From positions 1 through 57,078 of the forward strand of contig JAZFYD010000011.1 in NCBI GenBank assembly GCA_036443405.1: a DNA stretch of 57,078 nt, written 5' to 3'. The DNA comes from JAZFYD01 sp036443405. GTDB taxonomy: Bacteria > Planctomycetota > PLA2. Positions within the stretch are counted from its first letter, which is position 1. The number at the start of each line of letters is the position of its first letter. The translations under genes were made by a program, and so were the position numbers. Shown one piece after another: positions 52,581-57,078 of the stretch. Under the pieces are notes generated by a model. That model was not told the origin of the DNA. It worked only from the letters and a program-made list of their open reading frames with translations, and did not search any database.

Positions 52581-53258
52581 CTAGAACGGGAACAGGATGC
52601 CCTTTTCCTTGAGCAGGTAGGGGCGCGATGCGCTCAGGCGGAACAATCTTGCCGGCCGATGGGCGCCGTCGCGGCGGACGTCCTCGGTTTCCACGATCGC
52701 TTCGAGCGCAAGCATCTTGCGGCGGAAGTTGCGCTTGTCGAGCTTGCGGCCCAACAGCACTTCGTAGACGGCCTGCACCTCCGACAGCGTGAACGGTTCG
52801 TTCAAAAAGCGCAGCGGCACCGTCGAGTACTCGGTCTTGGTGCGCAACCGTTCGACCGCGCGGGAGAGGATGTCGCCATGGTCGAACGCCAACTCGGGCG
52901 GCGACTTCGCCGCGTGGAAGACCGCGTCGGAGGCGTCCGAGCCCGCCGTCACGCGCGCCCGATCCACGGGCAGGCACGCGAAGTACGCGACCGTGACCAT
53001 GCGCCCGCGCGGGTCGCGCGCCGGCGAGCCGAACGTGTAGAGCTGCTCGAGGTGAACGTGTGCGAGGCCCGTTTCCTCCTCCAACTCGCGCGTAGCCGCG
53101 TTCTCGAGCGATTCTCCGGAGTCGACAAATCCGCCCGGCAACGCCCACTGCCCCTCGTGCGGCGGGTTCTTGCGCCGCACCAAGAGCACCTGCAGCATCT
53201 CCTGGCGAATCAAGAACACGACGATGTCGACGGTGACGTTGATGGGGCGCGGTTTCAC
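52581..53258 (-). CDS. NrtR-like Nudix transcriptional regulator (Nudix domain plus winged helix)
   Basis: Nudix-type regulator of NAD metabolism genes: the family senses ADP-ribose or NAD through the Nudix fold and binds DNA through a C-terminal winged helix. The 225-residue protein has a complete Nudix box (GGFVDSGESLENAATRELEEETGL starts near residue 41: Gly, Glu, Arg-Glu and Glu-Glu are all present), so it may still hydrolyse its ligand. The C-terminal part (about 150-215: FTLSEVQAVYEVLLGRKLD, NFRRKMLALEAIVET) is the NrtR-type winged helix. It starts at a GTG that overlaps the nadE stop by one base, so it is translated after nadE. A matching operator-like site lies before nadE and another before nadA. 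Confidence 0.88.
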   Translation of the reverse strand: MKPRPINVTVDIVVFLIRQEMLQVLLVRRKNPPHEGQWALPGGFVDSGESLENAATRELEEETGLAHVHLEQLYTFGSPARDPRGRMVTVAYFACLPVDRARVTAGSDASDAVFHAAKSPPELAFDHGDILSRAVERLRTKTEYSTVPLRFLNEPFTLSEVQAVYEVLLGRKLDKRNFRRKMLALEAIVETEDVRRDGAHRPARLFRLSASRPYLLKEKGILFPF

Positions 53259-54847
53259 TAGACGCCGCCTTGATATCGCTCGACGATCGGGAACCGCCGG
53301 CCGATGCCGAACGCCTTGGCAGAGAGCTTGAGCACGGGCGCGCCCTGCTGCCGCTTGTATTCGGTGCGCGCAACGGCCGTGAGCACGCGCTCGACAACAG
53401 CCGCATCCGCGCCGGTTTTCTTGACGATCTCCGCCGAGGGCACGCGCTGCTCGATGTGCAGGCTCAGGATGCGGTCGAGCAATTCGTACGGCGGCAACGT
53501 GTCCTCGTCCTTCTGGTCCGGACGCAATTCCGCCGACGGTGGCCGCTGCAACACGTTTGGCGGGATCTCGTCGAAACGCCGCGCCAGCTCATACACCTGC
53601 CCCTTGTACAGATCCGAGATCGGCGCGATCGCACCCACCATGTCGCCATAGAGCGTGCAATACCCCATCGCGAGCTCGCTCTTGTTCGACGGAACCAGCA
53701 CGAGCGAGTTCTCCTTGTTGGCCAACGCCATCAAATACAGCCCGCGCAACCGCGCCTGCAGATTCTCCTCGGCCAGGTCGAACGGGCGATCGCCCCACAC
53801 GGCGGCGAGTTCCTCCCGCACGACGGCAAACGGCCTGTCGATGGGCAGGACCTGAAACGCGATGCCGAGCGCGGCGGCGAGGGCGCGCGCGTCATCGAGG
53901 CTCTCCGGCGCATTGAACGGCCCGGGCATCGAAACGCCCGTCACCCGCTCCGGCCCGAGCGCACGCGCTGCGAGACACGCAACGAGCGACGAATCCACGC
54001 CGCCGCTCATGCCGAGATACGCCGTGTCGAACCCGGTTTTGCGGAAGTAGTCCGCGATGCCCAGCGTCGTCGCCGCAATCAGATCCTCGCGGTCTTCCCG
54101 CGGCCCGGTATCGGCATCGTGATCGGCGTCGAAGTCGATGACCAGCACCTCCTCGCGAAACGCCGCAGCGTGCGCGGAAACTCTGCCATTGGCGTTGACG
54201 GCGAACGAGTTGCCGTCGAAAAGCAGCTGATCGTTTCCGCCCACGAGGTTGCAAAGCGCCATCGGAACCTTGTTGCGGCGCGCGTGGCCCGCGAGGAGTT
54301 CGATCCGGCGATCCGGTTTGCCCTGCTCGAACGGCGACGCGCTGAGATTCACGACAACGTCCGCGCCCGCGGCCGCAAGCTCCGCGACCGGATCGCGATC
54401 GTGAGCCGGCGAGGCCCACGCGTCCTCGCAGATCGTGACGCCGACCTTGCGGCTCCCGATCTCGATCGACGCGACCGACTCCGTTCCGGTGAACCAACGG
54501 CGTTCGTCGAACACGTCGTAGTTCGGCAGCAGACCCTTGAACAGCGTCTCGACCCTGCCGCCGTGCACGAACAACGCGGCGTTGAACAACTCGCCGTCAT
54601 GCTCGACGGGGCCGCCAACCAACAGCGGCGGTAGATCGGTCCGTGCGCGCAGCGTCTCGAGCGAGGCGGCGCACCGCGCCAGAAACGCCCGCTCGTCGAG
54701 CAGGTCGCGCGGCATGTACCCGCAAAGGCTCAGTTCGGGAAACACGACGAGGTCCGCGTCCAACCCCTTCGCCGCGGACAGAATCCGCTCGAGGTTGCCG
54801 TCGAAGTCCCCAACGGTCGTGTTGATCTGCGCCAGCGCGAGCTTCAT
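53258..54847 (-). CDS. nadE: Glutamine-dependent NAD+ synthetase NadE
   Basis: Final step of NAD synthesis: amidates nicotinic acid adenine dinucleotide with ammonia released from glutamine. The 529-residue protein has an N-terminal nitrilase-type glutaminase domain (about 1-250: Glu in VVFPELSLCGY, Lys in LFKGLLPNYDVFDE, Cys in VTICEDAWAS) and a C-terminal synthetase domain with the P-loop GMSGGVDSSLVACLA, followed by SNKSELAMGYCTLYGDMVGAI. The ATG at 54847 begins the conserved MKLALAQINTTVGDF; the frame is open to 54901 but that part would cover the operator-like site. It is the first gene of an operon with the NrtR-like regulator. Confidence 0.97.
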   Translation of the reverse strand: MKLALAQINTTVGDFDGNLERILSAAKGLDADLVVFPELSLCGYMPRDLLDERAFLARCAASLETLRARTDLPPLLVGGPVEHDGELFNAALFVHGGRVETLFKGLLPNYDVFDERRWFTGTESVASIEIGSRKVGVTICEDAWASPAHDRDPVAELAAAGADVVVNLSASPFEQGKPDRRIELLAGHARRNKVPMALCNLVGGNDQLLFDGNSFAVNANGRVSAHAAAFREEVLVIDFDADHDADTGPREDREDLIAATTLGIADYFRKTGFDTAYLGMSGGVDSSLVACLAARALGPERVTGVSMPGPFNAPESLDDARALAAALGIAFQVLPIDRPFAVVREELAAVWGDRPFDLAEENLQARLRGLYLMALANKENSLVLVPSNKSELAMGYCTLYGDMVGAIAPISDLYKGQVYELARRFDEIPPNVLQRPPSAELRPDQKDEDTLPPYELLDRILSLHIEQRVPSAEIVKKTGADAAVVERVLTAVARTEYKRQQGAPVLKLSAKAFGIGRRFPIVERYQGGV

Positions 54848-54850
54848 GCC

Positions 54851-54873
54851 GGTTAGTGTACGCGGGACACCGC
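54851..54873 (-). promoter_or_regulatory. Candidate NrtR operator upstream of nadE
   Basis: TTAGTGT, seven bases, then ACACC: AGTGT (54855-54859) and ACAC (54867-54870) form the same half-site arrangement as the nadA palindrome at 40468-40488. It lies 4 to 26 nt upstream of the nadE start codon, where a bound repressor would block transcription or initiation. This copy has one mismatch in the outer half-site. Confidence 0.5.
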
Positions 54874-54962
54874 TTTCTCGCACGGGGCGGCCCCGGGCCA
54901 TGTTCAGACGCGCGACACGGGGGAATCGCGAGAGAAGACGCGTCCCGTAGAATTCGCCCCCG

Positions 54963-55382
54963 ATGGCGATTCACCGGACGGAGATCACGATTGAAACCCG
55001 CGGGGAGTGCGACGTCATCGACATCACGCCCGCGCTCGAAAAGGCGCTTCAGGGCGCCGGCGGCGGCGACGGCACGGCCCACTGCTTCACGCCGGGGGCA
55101 ACCGCTGCGGTCACCGCGATCGAATTCGAACCGGGCGCGGTCCAAGACTTCCAGGAGGCGATCGAGCGCATCGCTCCGCGGGACGGGTTCTATCACCACA
55201 ACGAACGGTGGGGCGACGGCAACGGCTTCAGCCACTTGCGCGCCGCCCTGCTCGGCCCGTCGATGAGCGTGCCGATCGAGAAGGGCCGGCTGCTTCTGGG
55301 CACGTGGCAACAGATCGTGCTCGTTGATTTCGACAACCGTCCGCGCTCACGGCGCGTCGTGCTCACGATCACCACGGAGTAG
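54963..55382 (+). CDS. YjbQ/UPF0047 family protein
   Basis: The 139-residue product matches the UPF0047/YjbQ family: GECDVIDITPALEKAL, TAHCFTPGATAAVTAIEFEPG, then HHNERWGDGNGFSHLRAALLGPSMSVPIEKGRLLLGTWQQIVLVDFDNRPR, the family's conserved end. Members bind metal through the conserved His/Asn loop (HN.RWGDGNG.SHL) and have been reported to show secondary thiamine-phosphate synthase activity; the true role is unclear. The ATG at 54963 fits the family start. It is the first of three closely spaced plus-strand genes (2-nt gap, then a 4-nt overlap). Confidence 0.95.
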   Translation: MAIHRTEITIETRGECDVIDITPALEKALQGAGGGDGTAHCFTPGATAAVTAIEFEPGAVQDFQEAIERIAPRDGFYHHNERWGDGNGFSHLRAALLGPSMSVPIEKGRLLLGTWQQIVLVDFDNRPRSRRVVLTITTE

Positions 55383-55384
55383 CG

Positions 55385-55912
55385 ATGTCGGACGTGGATC
55401 GCACTCGCTGGGAACAGAAGTACGCCGACGGCCACCATCTCGGCGCGGAGCCGGACCCGTTCGTGCTTTCCATGTTGCCCAGCGCGCAGCCGGGCGCGAC
55501 GTCCGCGCGCGCCCTCGATGTCGCTTGCGGGTGCGGACGCCACGCCATCGCGCTTTCGGACCGCGGGTTCGATGTCGACGCCTGCGATATCTCACCGAGC
55601 GCGCTTTCCTTCGCTCGGGAACGCGCGGGGGATCGGCCGATCCGTTTCCTCGAGGTCGATCTCGACGCCCCGCGATTCGAACGATCGGCCTATGCCGTCA
55701 TCGTTTCGGTGGATTTCAGCAACGCGGAGTTGGCGCCCGCGCTCGTCGATGCGCTCGCACCTGGCGGCCTGCTGGTTCACGTGGCGCGGCCGCAGGCGTG
55801 TTGCAGCTACGGGCCAAAACCCGGGGAGCTGCACGATTGGTATGTTGGGCTCGACGTTGTGACCTACGAAGAACGCGCGGATCGCATCCATTTCGCGGGG
55901 AGACGGCCGTGA
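55385..55912 (+). CDS. Class I SAM-dependent methyltransferase (TehB/tellurite-resistance-like)
   Basis: The 175-residue product is a small Rossmann-fold methyltransferase: motif I ALDVACGCGRHAIAL (about 43-57), motif II FDVDACDISPSAL with the ribose-binding Asp, motif III around FLEVDLDAPRFE and motif IV AVIVSVDFSN, then LAPGGLLVHVARPQ. It is close in length to TehB-type enzymes that act on small molecules. The substrate is unknown. It begins 2 nt after the YjbQ stop and ends in a GTGA overlap with the acyltransferase gene, so the three genes are one operon. Confidence 0.9.
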   Translation: MSDVDRTRWEQKYADGHHLGAEPDPFVLSMLPSAQPGATSARALDVACGCGRHAIALSDRGFDVDACDISPSALSFARERAGDRPIRFLEVDLDAPRFERSAYAVIVSVDFSNAELAPALVDALAPGGLLVHVARPQACCSYGPKPGELHDWYVGLDVVTYEERADRIHFAGRRP

Positions 55913-56640
55913 GGACCTACCTGGTGGCAATCTTTCTCGTGATCTTCACGCCGCTGACGGTGTTGGGTGTCCTGTTGGGCCGAGTGATCTCACGCGGATG
56001 CTCGAGCGGCGTCCGCCGGCTTTGGGCGCGCGGGATCCTGTTCAGCGCAGGTTTGCCGTGCCGCATCCGCGGCAGGGAGAATATCGAGACGCGCGGTCCC
56101 TACGTCGTCGTTGCGAACCACGCGTCGATGCTCGACATCCCGATTTGCGCATCCGCGCTGCCCTTGTCGCTCCTGTTCGTTTCCCGGCCGTTTTTCTTCA
56201 AGGTCCCGTTTCTCGGCTGGGGCATGTCGCTGCTCTCCGACGTCCGCCTGGATCCGAAAAAGCCGCGACAAGCCGCACGCGTGCTGCGCACGCTTCACAC
56301 ACGATTCGACCTCGGATTGTCGCTGCTCCTGTTTCCCGAAGGCACGCGCTCGCCCGACGGGAAAGTGAAGCGCTACAAGCGCGGCCCGTTCTTGACGGCG
56401 ATCGAGAATCAGGTGCCGATCCTGCCGGTGTGCATCGAGGGCGTTCACGAAGCGCTGCCAAAGCGCACGCTTCGCGTCCGACCGCGCACGCTCGGGTTCA
56501 CGATCGGCAAACCCATCCCCACCGAAGGGCTCAAACGGCCGGACGCCAGAGCGTTGGCGCAACGCGTCGAGGACTGGACCCGCAGCGTTCAATCCGTGCC
56601 TGACACGGGTTTGACGCAATCGGTATCCGGGACGGACTAG
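55909..56640 (+). CDS. plsC: 1-acyl-sn-glycerol-3-phosphate acyltransferase (PlsC-type)
   Basis: Membrane acyltransferase that adds the second acyl chain to lysophosphatidic acid. The 243-residue product from the GTG at 55909 has an N-terminal membrane helix (YLVAIFLVIFTPLTVLGVLLG), the catalytic HX4D motif NHASMLD, the glycerophosphate-binding FPEGTRS, and VPILPVCIEG. The length is typical of PlsC. The start overlaps the methyltransferase stop (GTGA). The gene may belong to a phospholipid or ornithine-lipid type; the sequence only supports the acyltransferase family. Confidence 0.92.
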   Translation: MRTYLVAIFLVIFTPLTVLGVLLGRVISRGCSSGVRRLWARGILFSAGLPCRIRGRENIETRGPYVVVANHASMLDIPICASALPLSLLFVSRPFFFKVPFLGWGMSLLSDVRLDPKKPRQAARVLRTLHTRFDLGLSLLLFPEGTRSPDGKVKRYKRGPFLTAIENQVPILPVCIEGVHEALPKRTLRVRPRTLGFTIGKPIPTEGLKRPDARALAQRVEDWTRSVQSVPDTGLTQSVSGTD

Positions 56641-56671
56641 GCTCCTAGGCGGAGGCGCCGACGGCGAGCGG

Positions 56672-57078
56672 CTATTCGAGGCCGGACAACACGCCGAGCG
56701 GCGCGTCGCTGTCGGGTTGTTCCGCGTAGCGGCTCCGTTCGTCCATGCGCAGCACGCTTTCGAACAGAACCTCTTGCGGCGAGAAGGCGAACTGAGAGAA
56801 GGAGTCCGCGGGGACACATGCGGGCAGGAAGAAGTAGGTGCCGACCGGGAACCCGACAAGCGAGCAACAGATGGACACGACCTGCGCGCGCAGCGCCGTC
56901 CAAAGCTGGTCCGTCGTGATGTAGCGCGCTTCCTTCATGCGCACGCCAAACCGCCGCGGGTCGTCCTGGGCCGCGATCTCGTCGACCTGTTCCTGCGTCG
57001 CGAAGCCCATCCGAACGAGTACGCTGCCGATGCGCTCGCTCGTCTCCGTCGTACCGGCGAACACGATTTGGCCTTCCT
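56672..57078 (-). CDS. DUF4388-like domain protein (partial, runs off right edge)
   Basis: The gene continues beyond the right end. The visible 135 residues read in frame from the edge (EGQIVFAGTTETSERIG) and then contain the repeat unit SVLVRMGFATQEQVDEIAAQ and a second unit YITTDQLWTALRAQVVSICC, followed by a segment with FFLPACVPADSFSQFAFSPQEVLFESVLRMDE. The pattern is that of DUF4388/PatA-type signalling proteins, which carry two small helical units and often a receiver or type-II-secretion-like domain. A GTG at 57064 is internal to the frame and should not be taken as the start. The role is probably gene regulation or motility-type signalling; unknown here. Confidence 0.6.
   Translation of the reverse strand, partial: EGQIVFAGTTETSERIGSVLVRMGFATQEQVDEIAAQDDPRRFGVRMKEARYITTDQLWTALRAQVVSICCSLVGFPVGTYFFLPACVPADSFSQFAFSPQEVLFESVLRMDERSRYAEQPDSDAPLGVLSGLE

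Noticed and set aside
54848..54901. N-terminal extension of nadE to 54901
   Set aside because: NadE proteins begin at the MKLALAQINTT-type strand, and the extension would overlap the operator-like site.
1..57078. tRNA, rRNA, CRISPR arrays, insertion sequences and prophage
   Set aside because: No cloverleaf-like sequence, spaced direct-repeat array, transposase or phage protein could be recognised on either strand by reading.

Overview
The window is a high-GC, gene-dense bacterial chromosome segment. It holds about 46 protein-coding genes or gene remnants on both strands, short intergenic gaps, many overlapping stop/start pairs, and no rRNA, tRNA, CRISPR array, transposase or phage gene that I can see. 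The cell is Gram-negative-like: there is an LpxD gene, an ExbD-like protein, a candidate outer-membrane barrel and many lipoprotein or Sec signal peptides. The DUF1501/DUF1800 pair, secreted HEAT-repeat proteins with VWA-like tails and lipoproteins of unknown family suggest Planctomycetota or a similar deep-branching, aerobic, environmental lineage. That placement is inference from gene content only.

Layout. 1-5.9 kb: the tail of a HEAT-type protein, a UvrD/PcrA helicase, a small exported protein, a VOC protein, and a VKOR-thioredoxin fusion followed by a degenerate paralogue. 5.9-11.5 kb (minus): an exported protein/DUF1800/DUF1501 operon, then glutamate dehydrogenase. 11.6-16.7 kb (plus): a PEP/pyruvate-binding ATP-grasp protein ending inside an inverted-repeat element, cytochrome oxidase subunits III and IV, and a lipoprotein. 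16.8-27.1 kb: a NodU-type carbamoyltransferase, a HEAT protein with a MIDAS-less VWA-like domain, a STAS protein, a TPR protein with a reduced CHAT domain, a PafA-like phosphatase and a hydrolase-PDZ fusion. 27.2-36.7 kb: two tandem sugar-dehydrogenase/dihaem-cytochrome lipoproteins, each with one frameshift, a coiled-coil protein, a HEAT-VWA protein and a lipoprotein. A 138-bp element is present twice, just upstream of two of the lipoprotein genes. 36.7-46 kb: a SagB-like oxidoreductase, a membrane protein, MgtE, nadA-moaA, lpxD with a nitronate monooxygenase homologue, and a frameshifted membrane protein. 46-57 kb: a DNRLRE-like lipoprotein, an Ada-like methyltransferase, an ExbD-like protein, a hydrolase, a barrel protein, dCMP deaminase, nadE with an NrtR-type Nudix regulator, YjbQ, a methyltransferase, a PlsC-type acyltransferase and a DUF4388-like fragment.

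The most coherent regulatory story is NAD synthesis. nadE and an NrtR-like Nudix regulator form one operon. The nadE upstream region and the distant nadA promoter both carry TTAGTGT-N7-ACAC, which in nadA overlaps the -10 box and the likely transcription start. The nadA leader can also fold into two mutually exclusive hairpins, one of which hides the ribosome-binding site. Three separate single-site frameshifts (27.5, 31.6 and 45.6 kb) suggest either real gene decay or base-calling errors in the assembly, and they need read-level confirmation.
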